From the NCBI GenBank assembly GCA_022828135.1, contig JAJEJB010000032.1, positions 62,001-126,000 of the forward strand: a stretch of 64,000 nt of DNA. The letters run 5' to 3'. The stretch comes from Acidimicrobiia bacterium. Lineage in GTDB: Bacteria > Actinomycetota > Acidimicrobiia > Acidimicrobiales > Aldehydirespiratoraceae. A program made the position numbers and the translations under genes. Positions 17,729 to 27,035 of the stretch are shown piece by piece; the first letter of the stretch is position 1; every line of letters starts with the position of its first letter. Under the pieces are notes generated by a model. It was not told the origin of the DNA, made no database searches, and worked only from the letters and a program-made list of their open reading frames with translations.

Positions 17729-18379
17729 GTGGACCTTGCCCAGATGCGCGAGCAGTACTCCGAGTTGGGGCTCCGCGAGGCCGATGTCGCCGACGATCCG
17801 ATCGTCCAGTTCAAGCGCTGGTTCGATGAGTGGCTGGCGGCCAAGCCCTACGACGCCAACGCATTCATCGTGGCCACCACCGACGCCGACGGATGGCCGT
17901 CGGCTCGGGCGGTGCTCCTCAAGGGCTTGGATGAGCGGGGCTTCGTGTTCCACACCAACCGCCAGTCGACCAAGGGGCTGGACCTGGAGGCCTCGGGCCG
18001 GGCCGCGCTGTGCTTCCTGTGGCACCCGGTCGAGCGCCAGGTGCGGGTAGTGGGCACGGTCGAGCACCTGCCTGACGATGAGAGTGACGCCTATTTCGCA
18101 TCCCGGCCCCGCGGCGCACAGATCGCTGCGTGCGCTTCGCCGCAGTCACGGGTGATCGCCGACCGGGCCGAACTGGAGCGCCTGACGGCCGAGACCGAGG
18201 GTCGCTTCGCGGGTGACGAGATGGTGCCAAGGCCCTCGCACTGGGGCGGCTATCTGGTGCGGCCCCACACCGTGGAGTTCTGGCAGGGTCGACGCAGCCG
18301 CCTGCACGACCGGCTGCGCTACCGCCGGCAGGACGCTCCAGGCGGCGTCAACTGGCTGATCGAGCGCCTAGCGCCCTGA
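17729..18379 (+). CDS. pdxH: Pyridoxamine 5'-phosphate oxidase
   Basis: This FMN enzyme oxidises pyridoxine or pyridoxamine 5'-phosphate to PLP. The 216-residue product has the typical length. Signatures are PSARAVLLKGLDERGFVFHT (FMN-binding), YFASRPRGAQIAACASPQS, and the C-terminal FWQGRRSRLHDRLRYRR, whose Arg residues bind the phosphate. It starts at GTG. Three tandem copies of the dispersed GC-rich repeat follow within two bases of the stop, between this gene and the convergent operon. Confidence 0.96.
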   Translation: MDLAQMREQYSELGLREADVADDPIVQFKRWFDEWLAAKPYDANAFIVATTDADGWPSARAVLLKGLDERGFVFHTNRQSTKGLDLEASGRAALCFLWHPVERQVRVVGTVEHLPDDESDAYFASRPRGAQIAACASPQSRVIADRAELERLTAETEGRFAGDEMVPRPSHWGGYLVRPHTVEFWQGRRSRLHDRLRYRRQDAPGGVNWLIERLAP

Positions 18380-18380
18380 G

Positions 18381-18566
18381 GCCGAGCTTGCGAGGCCGTG
18401 GCCTGAGCGGCCCGTGAGCGCAGCGAACAAGAGCGGGAGACGGCCGAGCTTGCGAGGCCGTGGCCTGAGCGGCCCGTGAGCGCAGCGAACAAGAGCGGGA
18501 GATGGCCGAGCTTGCGAGGCCGTGGCCTGAGCGGCCCGTGAGCGCAGCGAACAAGAGCGGGAGACA
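18381..18566. repeat. Three tandem 62-bp copies of the dispersed GC-rich repeat
   Basis: Near-identical units start at 18381, 18443 and 18505 with GCCGAGCTTGCGAGGCCGTG and end GAACAAGAGCGGGAGA. The core matches the copies at 1.6 kb and 57.7 kb. They fill the convergent gap after pdxH. There are no spacers, so this is not a CRISPR array. Confidence 0.9.
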
Positions 18567-18589
18567 CGCTGGAACTACGAGAGGGCCAG

Positions 18590-19207
18590 CTACTGATCGG
18601 CCCAGGCGTCGACGGCGTCCACCAGGGCGTCGATGAGGGTGCCGACTTGCGGAGCTCTGGGCGTGCCCTCGTGATCGGACCAGTTGCGGGCTTCCTTGTT
18701 CCAGCGGATGGTTGGGGGCAACTCCAACTGCACGCCCGCGCCGGAGGGCAAGTTCACCGGGTTGGCCTCGTGCAGGCCTCGCAAGCCGCGCGGGATGTCG
18801 TCGAGATTGTCGACCACCCCGAAGGCGTCGGGAAGAGCGGCTCGCAAGTGCTCTGCGAGGTGGATGGCTAGCTCCCGGTTGCGGCCGCCCAGGAGCACGT
18901 TCCAGAACTGGGTCTCGCGGCCGTAGCCGTGAACCGCGATGACCGTGTGGACATGGTCGAAGAACCTCTGGAGTTTGGCCGAGTGCTCGGGCCGGATGGT
19001 GATGGAGGGAACGTGCTCACGCAGCGGCGCGTGCTGGATCACCGCGTAGAGGGAGGCTCCGGTGCGGGTTGCGACTTCTCGGGCGATCACGTCCGTGGTG
19101 CGCTCCAGGTTGCCGCCGTGGAACGCCATGATCCCGAACCGGCCCTGCAGCTCGCACACCTCGTCCACATCCGGGTGGGCGAGCAGCGCCGGGAAGTTGC
19201 TGGTCAA
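18590..19207 (-). CDS. Poly-gamma-glutamate hydrolase family protein
   Basis: The 205-residue protein matches the zinc-dependent poly-gamma-glutamate hydrolase family (DUF867), first known from phages that strip PGA capsules. Visible features are GIMAFHGGNLERTTDVIARE (the HGGxIE-type metal motif near residue 28), SLYAVIQHAP, and a VIAVHGYGRETQFWNVLLGG block with a second His. A TTG start overlapping the TGA of the upstream ccdA-like gene (TTGA) fits the homology boundary, since the longer open frame upstream is ccdA in another frame. There is no signal peptide, so it may act in the cytosol. A link to PGA or another gamma-glutamyl polymer is inferred. Confidence 0.8.
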   Translation of the reverse strand: MTSNFPALLAHPDVDEVCELQGRFGIMAFHGGNLERTTDVIAREVATRTGASLYAVIQHAPLREHVPSITIRPEHSAKLQRFFDHVHTVIAVHGYGRETQFWNVLLGGRNRELAIHLAEHLRAALPDAFGVVDNLDDIPRGLRGLHEANPVNLPSGAGVQLELPPTIRWNKEARNWSDHEGTPRAPQVGTLIDALVDAVDAWADQ

Positions 19208-20349
19208 CTTGGTGGGCTGAACGTGATCGGCGCGGGACGCTCCCGGTGCCGGACCCGTCTCACAGCCCGCCAGGCGATCCAGACGATCACCGCGGTGAAC
19301 AGGATCTCCAGCGGCACTCCGTAACGGGCCGGATCGGTGAACCAGTGGCCGATGCGCAGAGGCCATCCCGCCACGAAGCGCCACACCGGCAGGGCCACGA
19401 ACTCGGCCCGGTTGAAGTAGAACTCGACCACCAGGTACAGCGCCAGATAGGCCGCACTCACCGTGCGACGCGCCAGCGCCCTGGTCTCGCCCTGGCGCCA
19501 GCCCAGTACCAGCACGCCGAGCACCCCCAACCCGCACAGAACGCCGATGCGCTCGGGGGTGGCGTCATCGATCCAGTTGCTGACCGCCGCCTGGAACTCG
19601 GTGAACTTCTCGACGAAGACGTTGCTGGCCCGCGGATCGTCGATGACCTGGAGCTCCCACCAGCCGTAGTTGGCGACGTAGATCCCCGACGCGATCAGCA
19701 CCAGTCCCGAGACCGGGTTGATCCAGCGGAACATCTTGCGCATCGCAGGGACCACGCTGGAGCGGGCCAGCGCCAGAGCCAGGGTAAGGAACGTGATTAC
19801 CGCCCCCATCCCGACGCCGTAGGCCACGAAGTTGGCGGTGCCGTTGGCCACCCCGTCGGCCGAGAAGCTGGTCGCCACCGCCGCGATGAACAAGCCGATC
19901 GTGCACGACAGCGACACCACCGCGTAGCTGACGCCGAACATGAACACCGACCCCAGGCCCCGGCTGCCGGTACCCCGGTTCATCTTCGGCAGCCGCAGGT
20001 TGATGGCCTGCCCGGCCAGCAGCCACAGGCCCAGCAGAGCCATGATCACGCCGATGGCGATGGTGACGTAGCCGATGCGGTCGAGCACGGTGCCCTGGCT
20101 GAGCACCGTCTCGAACAGCGCGCCGAAGGCACCGAACACGACCACGAAACCGGCGGTGAGCGTGAGCGCCACCGCCATGGCACGCAACATCGCGCCCAGC
20201 GCCTGCGCGCCCGATGACGGTCGTGCATCGTCGGACTGCTCGACACCGATGAAGTACCCCAGGTATGCGGGCAGCAGCGCGAAGCCGCAGGGGTTGAACG
20301 CGGCCACCAGCCCCAGCGAGAAGGGGTAGGCGAGTACGGCCAGATCCAT
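19204..20349 (-). CDS. CcdA/DsbD-type thiol-disulfide transporter membrane protein
   Basis: CcdA-like proteins carry reducing equivalents from cytosolic thioredoxin across the membrane to extracytoplasmic thioredoxins. The 381-residue product has the two redox cysteines in FNPCGFALLPAYLGYFIG (residue ~21) and VVSLSCTIGLFIA. The first ~230 residues form the six-helix CcdA core. A further ~150 residues with extra helices are additional to the standard CcdA length and of unknown role. It lies 38 bases downstream of a TlpA-like gene, its likely redox partner. Confidence 0.92.
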   Translation of the reverse strand: MDLAVLAYPFSLGLVAAFNPCGFALLPAYLGYFIGVEQSDDARPSSGAQALGAMLRAMAVALTLTAGFVVVFGAFGALFETVLSQGTVLDRIGYVTIAIGVIMALLGLWLLAGQAINLRLPKMNRGTGSRGLGSVFMFGVSYAVVSLSCTIGLFIAAVATSFSADGVANGTANFVAYGVGMGAVITFLTLALALARSSVVPAMRKMFRWINPVSGLVLIASGIYVANYGWWELQVIDDPRASNVFVEKFTEFQAAVSNWIDDATPERIGVLCGLGVLGVLVLGWRQGETRALARRTVSAAYLALYLVVEFYFNRAEFVALPVWRFVAGWPLRIGHWFTDPARYGVPLEILFTAVIVWIAWRAVRRVRHRERPAPITFSPPS

Positions 20350-20387
20350 GGTCCTAGCCTCCGGTCACCGCGTCGGGATCCATTGCT

Positions 20388-20936
20388 CTACGGTCTAGCC
20401 GCTATGCCGAGCCCATCCTCGATGAACTCGGCCAGCGACTCCGCGTCGAGCGCTCCGGCGAAGGTGTCGACCAACTCTCCGGCGGGCGATACGAGGGCGG
20501 TGGTGGGCATGGCGACGCTTCCGGTCGCCTCGTACACCTCCAGGTCCGGGTCCCAGCCCACGTCGTAGGTGACGCCGGTGGTCTCGACCAGATTGAGGGC
20601 GGCCTTGCTCGACTGGTCTTGCGAGAGTCCGAGGAACGCCACCTGCCCGTCGAGTTCTTCGAAGACTTCCTGGAAGTCGGGCATCTCCCGGACGCAGGGC
20701 GGGCACCACGACGCGAAGAAGTTCACCACCAGGGGTGTGCCCTCGTAGTCGGCGAGGGTGCCGGAACCGCCGTCGAAGCGGTCGAATGTCAATTCGGACA
20801 GGTCGGTGCCGTCGGGGACGCCGGGCGAGAGGACGGCTTCCGCCACGAATGCGATCCCGGCCGCGGCCAGCACCACGGCAATGCCGGCGAGGAGGCGCGG
20901 TCGAATGCTGCCTCGCAGGCTTGGCTTGGCTTTCAT
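20388..20936 (-). CDS. TlpA/ResA-like membrane-anchored thioredoxin
   Basis: The 182-residue protein has an N-terminal signal anchor (RLLAGIAVVLAAAGIAFVAE) and a thioredoxin fold with the active site NFFASWCPPCVREMPDFQEV, cis-Pro in VAMPTTALV, and FLGLSQDQS, typical of TlpA/ResA. It faces outside the membrane and probably reduces apocytochrome c or other secreted thiols, fed by the adjacent CcdA-like protein. The ATG before KAKPSLRG was chosen because it gives a standard basic n-region. A GTG 45 bases upstream would overlap the previous gene by eight bases. Confidence 0.92.
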   Translation of the reverse strand: MKAKPSLRGSIRPRLLAGIAVVLAAAGIAFVAEAVLSPGVPDGTDLSELTFDRFDGGSGTLADYEGTPLVVNFFASWCPPCVREMPDFQEVFEELDGQVAFLGLSQDQSSKAALNLVETTGVTYDVGWDPDLEVYEATGSVAMPTTALVSPAGELVDTFAGALDAESLAEFIEDGLGIAARP

Positions 20937-20973
20937 GGCGCGGCCATCCGCGGCGGCACCGGTGTCTCCGTGG

Positions 20974-22089
20974 TCAGGCACGCGGTGGGGACCCCGTCCG
21001 TTCGGGTGTCCGCAGTTGGTAGTGCAGCAGGCCGTCGGGGTCGCGACTGCTGTCGGCCTCTCCGATCACGCGGAGGTGCTCCAGATGAGCGAAGGTCTCG
21101 CTGGCGGCCATGTCGCCCCAGGCCCGCTCGCGGAACAGCTCCTTCATGTAGGCCTCCACCGGAGCTCTGCCCAGCGCGGATGCGGCCTCCCGGAGCGTGT
21201 CGAGCCGCTCGCCGTGGTGGCGGCGGATGCTGGCCGTGCGACCCCGCAGATCAGTGAAGGGATGACCGTGGGCGGGCAGGCACACCTCGACGCCGGTGAA
21301 TGCGCCCACCCGCTCCAGCGACTCGAAGAAGGCCGCCAGCGGGTCGTCGAGGTCGGTCGAACCCGCGATGTGGGGCGTGATGGTGGGTAGCACGTGGTCG
21401 CCCGACAGCAGCACGCCCTCGGTCGGATCCCACAGACACAGGTGGTCGGTGGTGTGGCCTGGTGTGTGCACTGCGAACCAGTCCCGCCCGGCCAGGCGCA
21501 CGGCGTCGCCGTCGGCGACGCGGATGGTCGGCTCCGGCACCCTGAAGCGGGGCAGGCTGCCGGCGACGTCGGTCTGGATGAAGAGCCTGATGGCTTCATC
21601 GGGCGGCGGCTCGCGCGGCGTTCCCCAAGGGGTGCTGCCCCGGTTCGCCAGCTTCGCCTTCCACAGCTCGACCAGCGCGTCGGGATCCAGTTCCAGCAGC
21701 TCCAAGTCGATGTCGGCGTTGGCGTCATCGGCTGCGGGGCTGGACGTGAACGCAGCGTGGGCCAGCAGTTCGGCGCCGGTCTCCTCCCGCAGCTGGTGGC
21801 TGCCGCCGTAGTGATCCGGGTGAGAGTGGGTGACGATGGTGGTGTGCACTCGCCGCATGTCGATGCCGGCCTGCTTGAGCCGGTCGCCCAGGGCCGACCA
21901 CGACTCGTCGCCGGGCAGTCCGGGATCCACCAGCGCGACGCCGTCGGAGTCGACCAGGGCGTAGCAGTTGACGTGGCCGAGGCCGGGCATGCTTATGGGA
22001 AGCTGCATCCGCAGCACCCCTGGTGCCACCTCGGTCACCTCCGGGGATGCGGGCTCCTGCTCCTGCTTGGTGTACGTCGTTCGGGTCAT
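20974..22089 (-). CDS. MBL-fold metallo-hydrolase
   Basis: The 371-residue protein has the metallo-beta-lactamase fold: TTIVTHSHPDHYGGSHQLRE supplies the HxHxDH metal site, VHTPGHTTDHLCLWD a further His, LLSGDHVLP the bridging Asp, and CLPAHGHPFTDL the last His. A C-terminal helical domain (RHHGERLDTLREAASALG onward) resembles the winged-helix tail of LACTB2/hydroxyacylglutathione hydrolase relatives. The substrate is unknown, with thioesters or RNA among the possibilities. Its ATG overlaps the orn stop. Confidence 0.9.
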   Translation of the reverse strand: MTRTTYTKQEQEPASPEVTEVAPGVLRMQLPISMPGLGHVNCYALVDSDGVALVDPGLPGDESWSALGDRLKQAGIDMRRVHTTIVTHSHPDHYGGSHQLREETGAELLAHAAFTSSPAADDANADIDLELLELDPDALVELWKAKLANRGSTPWGTPREPPPDEAIRLFIQTDVAGSLPRFRVPEPTIRVADGDAVRLAGRDWFAVHTPGHTTDHLCLWDPTEGVLLSGDHVLPTITPHIAGSTDLDDPLAAFFESLERVGAFTGVEVCLPAHGHPFTDLRGRTASIRRHHGERLDTLREAASALGRAPVEAYMKELFRERAWGDMAASETFAHLEHLRVIGEADSSRDPDGLLHYQLRTPERTGSPPRA

Positions 22090-22637
22090 CGAAGCTCTGC
22101 GGGCCGGCCGATGAACCCTGCCCGCCGGTACCAGCGCAACTCCTCGAGGCTCTCCCGAATGTCGTCGAGGGCCCGATGGCCTGCGGCCTTGGCTGGCGCA
22201 CCCTCATACACCGATGGTTGCCAGCGGCGGGCCAGCTCTTTCACCGTCGACACGTCGATCGACCGGTAGTGCAGGAAGTTCTCGATCTCCGGGAGGTACT
22301 GGGCCAGGAACCGGCGGTCGGTGCCGATGGAGTTCCCGCACAGCGGGACGGTGCGGGGCTCGTCGATGTGCTCCCGCAGGAACCTGAGCACGGCCGCGCC
22401 GGCGTCGGCCAGGCTCACCGTCGAGGACCTCACCTGCTCCAGCAGGCCGCTGGCGGTGTGCATGGTCCGGACGGTGTCGTCCATGCGGGCCAACGCTTCG
22501 TCTGGCTGGTGGATGACGAGATCGGGCCCGGTGGCCATGATCTCCAGGTCGTCGTCGGTGATCAGGGCGGCGATCTCGATGATGGAGTGGAGCCCGGGAT
22601 CGAGGCCGGTCATCTCCAAGTCCATCCAGGCGAGCAC
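22086..22637 (-). CDS. orn: Oligoribonuclease
   Basis: This 3'-5' DEDDh exonuclease degrades 2- to 5-nucleotide RNAs and pGpG. The 183-residue product begins MLAWMDLEMTGLDPGLHSII (first Asp-Glu pair). It continues with GNSIGTDRRFL (Asp) and YRSIDVSTVKELARRW, and closes with the catalytic AAGHRALDDIRESLEELRWY block. It heads the minus-strand operon orn, MBL hydrolase, tlpA, ccdA, PGA hydrolase, and diverges from dut. Confidence 0.96.
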   Translation of the reverse strand: MLAWMDLEMTGLDPGLHSIIEIAALITDDDLEIMATGPDLVIHQPDEALARMDDTVRTMHTASGLLEQVRSSTVSLADAGAAVLRFLREHIDEPRTVPLCGNSIGTDRRFLAQYLPEIENFLHYRSIDVSTVKELARRWQPSVYEGAPAKAAGHRALDDIRESLEELRWYRRAGFIGRPAELR

Positions 22638-22713
22638 TGACGCAGGATAACGAGGCCCGCTGGCGGTGCGGGATGGGCGCCCACCCGCTCGACCTCTTGG
22701 CTACTCTCGGCCG

Positions 22714-23151
22714 GTGCTCGATGTTCCCATACTGCGGCTCGACCCGGATCTGCCCCTTCCGGGCTACGCCCGCCCCGGTGATGCCGGCATCGACCTGATG
22801 GCCCGAAGCGCCACGGTCCTGGCGCCCGGAGGGGGGCGGGCGCTGGTGCCGACCGGGGTGGCCGTGTCGTTGCCGGAGGGCTGCGCGGGCTTCGTTCTCC
22901 CTCGCAGCGGGCTCGCCCTCAAGCACGGCGTGACCTGTCTCAACACGCCCGGACTGATCGATTCCGGCTACCGGGGAGAACTGAAGGTGATACTGGTGAA
23001 CACCGATCCGTCCGAGCCGTTCACGGTGGAGCGGGGCGAGCGCATCGCCCAACTGGTGGTGATGGCGGTGGAGCAGGTGCGCCTGGTGGAAGTGGAGAGC
23101 CTCGAGCCGTCCACGCGCGGCGACAAGGGCTTCGGATCGACCGGCCGCTAG
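22714..23151 (+). CDS. dut: Deoxyuridine 5'-triphosphate nucleotidohydrolase
   Basis: This trimeric enzyme hydrolyses dUTP to dUMP and pyrophosphate, keeping uracil out of DNA. The 145-residue product shows all five motifs: YARPGDAGIDLMA, PRSGLALKHGV, GLIDSGYRGELKVILVN, GERIAQLVV and the C-terminal Arg-Gly loop RGDKGFGSTGR. The GTG start gives the standard length, and the longer upstream frame is not conserved. Confidence 0.96.
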   Translation: MLDVPILRLDPDLPLPGYARPGDAGIDLMARSATVLAPGGGRALVPTGVAVSLPEGCAGFVLPRSGLALKHGVTCLNTPGLIDSGYRGELKVILVNTDPSEPFTVERGERIAQLVVMAVEQVRLVEVESLEPSTRGDKGFGSTGR

Positions 23152-23162
23152 CGGCGGGGCGC

Positions 23163-23564
23163 TCAGGCGGCGGGGCGGCTGCCGGGTCGGCCGACGGGCT
23201 TGCGCATCAGCAGCCAACCCCGGTCGGACTCCACCGTGGCGGTGACGTTGGAGGCGTCGACCGTCTTCTTGAACCGGGCCGCGTCCGTTGCCGCCACGCT
23301 GGCCTCGTCGGTGCGCCGCGCCTCCACTTCCAGGCATCCGCCGTTCGCCCGGAAGACGCACTCGATGGCCGCGCCGTCCGCGGCCGGCTGTGCGAGCAGC
23401 AGCTCGGTGGCTTTGTCCATGGCTGCCCGGAGTTCGTCGATCTCGGTGAACGACATTCCCTGCCGGAGGGCCACTGCGGCCGCGCCGACCCGCACGACTC
23501 GGGCGTAGTCGGCCGACGCCGGGACCCTCAGGACGATCTCATCTATGGCGAGCACTTCGCTCAC
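23163..23564 (-). CDS. Anti-sigma-factor-like (RsbW/SpoIIAB-type) ATPase-fold protein
   Basis: The 133-residue protein resembles actinobacterial serine-kinase anti-sigma factors. DEIVLRVPASADYARVVRVG starts the fold, GMSFTEIDELRAAMDKATEL sits where the N-box helix should be, and IECVFRANGGCLEVEARRT is the following strand pair. The usual N-box Asn is not evident (Asp-Lys at that place), and the G-rich ATP lid is short, so nucleotide binding is doubtful. It could sequester a sigma factor without kinase activity. The start is GTG, and it diverges from lysC. Confidence 0.65.
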   Translation of the reverse strand: MSEVLAIDEIVLRVPASADYARVVRVGAAAVALRQGMSFTEIDELRAAMDKATELLLAQPAADGAAIECVFRANGGCLEVEARRTDEASVAATDAARFKKTVDASNVTATVESDRGWLLMRKPVGRPGSRPAA

Positions 23565-23670
23565 ATCCCAAGATTGCCACGATTTGCCAGGATTCCTGCG
23601 GCATCCTCGCCATGAATCTCGGAATCTCGTGGGCCGGGCTGTTCGGGGGCCGCCGGTAGCCTGATCAGCC

Positions 23671-24909
23671 GTGGCATTCGTCGTAGAGAAGTTCGGTGGC
23701 ACCTCGGTGGCCGGCCCCGACCGCATTCGGGTTGTGGCCGACCATGTGGCGCGCCGTCGCAGCCACGGCGACGAGGTCGTGCTGGTTGTCTCAGCTATGG
23801 GAAGTGAGACCGACCAGCTGCTGCGCATGGCCTCCGATGTCGCCGCCGACCCGCCCGGCCGCGAGGTCGACATGCTCATCACCGGGGGCGAGCGCAAGGC
23901 CTGCGCCCTGATGGCCATGGCGCTCAGCGATCTGGGGGTTCCGTCCGCGTCGTTCACCGGCAGCCAGGCCGGGTTCCGCACCGACTCCTGCCACACCGAC
24001 GCCAAGATCGTCCAGATAACGCCGGGCCGCATTACCGAGGCCCTGGCCCGTGGCTTGGTGCCTGTAGTGGGCGGCTCCCAGGGGGTGTCGGGCGACGGGG
24101 ACGTGACGTTCTTCGGCCGCGGCGGATCCGACACGACCGCGGTGGCCCTGGCCCACGTCCTCGGCGCGGACTACTGCGAGATCTACACCGATGTGCCCGG
24201 GGTGTTCAGTGCCGACCCCCGGATCGTGCCCGAGGCACGGCGCATGGACGTGGTGTCGTTCGACGAGTTGCTGGAGATGACCGCCAGCGGTTGCCCCAAG
24301 CCGGCCATGAGGGCGGTCGAGCTGGCCAGGTCTTACGGCGTCGAGCTGCATGTGCGGTCCGCCTTCAGCTGGATGCCGGGCACGACAGTTACCGGGGAGG
24401 AAGCCATGGAACACGCCATCATCTCTGCCGTCACCCACGACGCCAGCGAAGCGAAGATGACCGTCTCGGGGGTCGCCGACAAGCCCGGCGTTGCCGGCCG
24501 GCTCTTCCGGGCGCTGGCTGACACCGACGTGAACGTGGACATGATCGTCCAGAACGTGTCGAGCCGGGGCGTCACCGACATCAGCTTCACCGTCCCGCGG
24601 GCGCAGCTGGACGCGGCGCGCACCGTCGCTCGGGGACTGACCGGTGAGCTGGAAGCCGATGACGTCTCCGCCGACGACGGCATCGCCCGGGTGAGCCTGA
24701 TCGGGGCCGGCATGCAGACAAACCCGGGTGTGGCCGCCCGGATGTTCGAGACGCTGGCCGCGGCCGGCATCAACATCGAGATGATCTCCACGTCCGCCAT
24801 CCGCATCTCCTGCGTGATCCGGGCCGGTGACATGGAGCGGGCCGTCGCCGCGCTGCACGAGTCGTTCGAGCTCGCCAAGGACCCCGCCGACCGCGCCAGC
24901 GTCTTCTGA
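23671..24909 (+). CDS. lysC: Aspartate kinase
   Basis: This enzyme phosphorylates L-aspartate, the first step to lysine, DAP, threonine and methionine. The 412-residue product has the kinase domain (EKFGGTSVAGPDRI, GFRTDSCHTDAKI, FFGRGGSDTTAVALA, EIYTDVPGVFSADPRIVP) and two C-terminal ACT domains (KMTVSGVADKPGVAGRLF and RVSLIGAGMQTNPGVAARMF), the expected feedback-inhibition sites. The start is GTG. It is followed 21 bases later by asd, forming the usual actinobacterial lysC-asd operon. Confidence 0.97.
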   Translation: MAFVVEKFGGTSVAGPDRIRVVADHVARRRSHGDEVVLVVSAMGSETDQLLRMASDVAADPPGREVDMLITGGERKACALMAMALSDLGVPSASFTGSQAGFRTDSCHTDAKIVQITPGRITEALARGLVPVVGGSQGVSGDGDVTFFGRGGSDTTAVALAHVLGADYCEIYTDVPGVFSADPRIVPEARRMDVVSFDELLEMTASGCPKPAMRAVELARSYGVELHVRSAFSWMPGTTVTGEEAMEHAIISAVTHDASEAKMTVSGVADKPGVAGRLFRALADTDVNVDMIVQNVSSRGVTDISFTVPRAQLDAARTVARGLTGELEADDVSADDGIARVSLIGAGMQTNPGVAARMFETLAAAGINIEMISTSAIRISCVIRAGDMERAVAALHESFELAKDPADRASVF

Positions 24910-24921
24910 CCCCACCGGTAG

Positions 24922-25971
<1,050 letters not shown>

Positions 25972-26006
25972 ACCGCCGCGGACGGCTCTGCCGCCTCCGT
26001 CCCCGG

Positions 26007-27035
26007 TCAGGCGACCCGGTGCAGGAGCGGGCGGTCTTCGATCACGGCCAGCAGGTTGGCGTACTCCGCCCGGCGCACGTCCACGTCGATTACCAGCCCG
26101 GCCTGGGCCGAGTGAGGCGTGAGCACCACGTTGGCCCTTCGGTCGGAGGCCAGGTCGATGAGCGGATTGTCGGGCCGGACCGGCTCCCAGGCGAAGCCGT
26201 CGGTGGCGACGCCCCCCAGATGGCCGGTCCGGTAGGCGTCGGCCACGGCTTCCTCGTCGAGCAGGCTGCTGGCTCCGGCGTTGATCAACAGCGAGCCGGG
26301 CCGCAGTCGGCGCAGGAACGCCGCGTCGGCGATTCCGGCCGTCTCGGCGGAATGGGGCAGGAGCAGGACCACCACATCGGATCGGTCGAGCAACTCGTCG
26401 AGTCCGGCGTAGGCGATCTGGAGCTGCTCCTCGGCCCAGTCCGGCAGCCGGTTGCGGCGGTAGTAGCGGAGTTCGCAGCCGAAGCTGCCGAGGCGCAGCG
26501 CCAGCTCGGTTCCGATCTCGCCGAGGCCGACTATCCCCACCGCGCAGTCCCGCAACTGGCGAACGCCCTGCATTCTCGACCAGTCGATGAGGAAGGTGTC
26601 GGCGTCGCACCGCTGGGGCGTCCCCCATGCCTCGCTGGCCTCCACGACGATCTGCTCGGCTTCGCGAGTGCGCTTGAGCAGGGCCGTCATCTGCATGACC
26701 ACATGCTCGGCCACCATCGTGCATTGCGGCAGGGGCCACCGGCACACCAGAACCCCGGCCCGGCGGGCCGCGTCGAGGTCGATGTCGTGGACCTGCAGTC
26801 CGAGGCGCTGGATCAGCCGGAGTCGGGTCCCGGACTCGATGATGGGCGCATCGATCACTCTCGACCGCTCGCTGATCAGGAACTCGGCGTCGGCCACCGC
26901 GTCGATGATCTCGGCCGTTGACGGCGACACGAGCATGACCAGCTCGATCTGGTCGGGGCAGGCGGCTCGGGCGACCTCCTGGTGAACGGGCGCCCGCTGG
27001 GTCACGTAGACGGCGCGGTACGGCTGCCGGTTCAC
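26007..27035 (-). CDS. D-isomer-specific 2-hydroxyacid dehydrogenase family protein
   Basis: This NAD-dependent oxidoreductase (about 342 residues) has the C-terminal-type Rossmann motif CAVGIVGLGEIGTELALRL near residue 147 and LTPHSAQAG with the catalytic His. The usual catalytic Arg position in the family's N(T/A)xRG loop reads INAGASSLLDEEAV, with Ser in place of Arg. Either the active site is altered or the loop is shifted. It may reduce a 2-ketoacid made by the preceding amidohydrolase pathway, which is inference. The GTG chosen overlaps the upstream stop as GTGA; another GTG lies 12 bases further upstream. Confidence 0.82.
   Translation of the reverse strand: MNRQPYRAVYVTQRAPVHQEVARAACPDQIELVMLVSPSTAEIIDAVADAEFLISERSRVIDAPIIESGTRLRLIQRLGLQVHDIDLDAARRAGVLVCRWPLPQCTMVAEHVVMQMTALLKRTREAEQIVVEASEAWGTPQRCDADTFLIDWSRMQGVRQLRDCAVGIVGLGEIGTELALRLGSFGCELRYYRRNRLPDWAEEQLQIAYAGLDELLDRSDVVVLLLPHSAETAGIADAAFLRRLRPGSLLINAGASSLLDEEAVADAYRTGHLGGVATDGFAWEPVRPDNPLIDLASDRRANVVLTPHSAQAGLVIDVDVRRAEYANLLAVIEDRPLLHRVA

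Noticed and set aside
18381..18566. Possible CRISPR array
   Set aside because: The 62-bp units are contiguous with no unique spacers, only three copies exist, and no cas genes are near. It is a tandem copy of a dispersed repeat.
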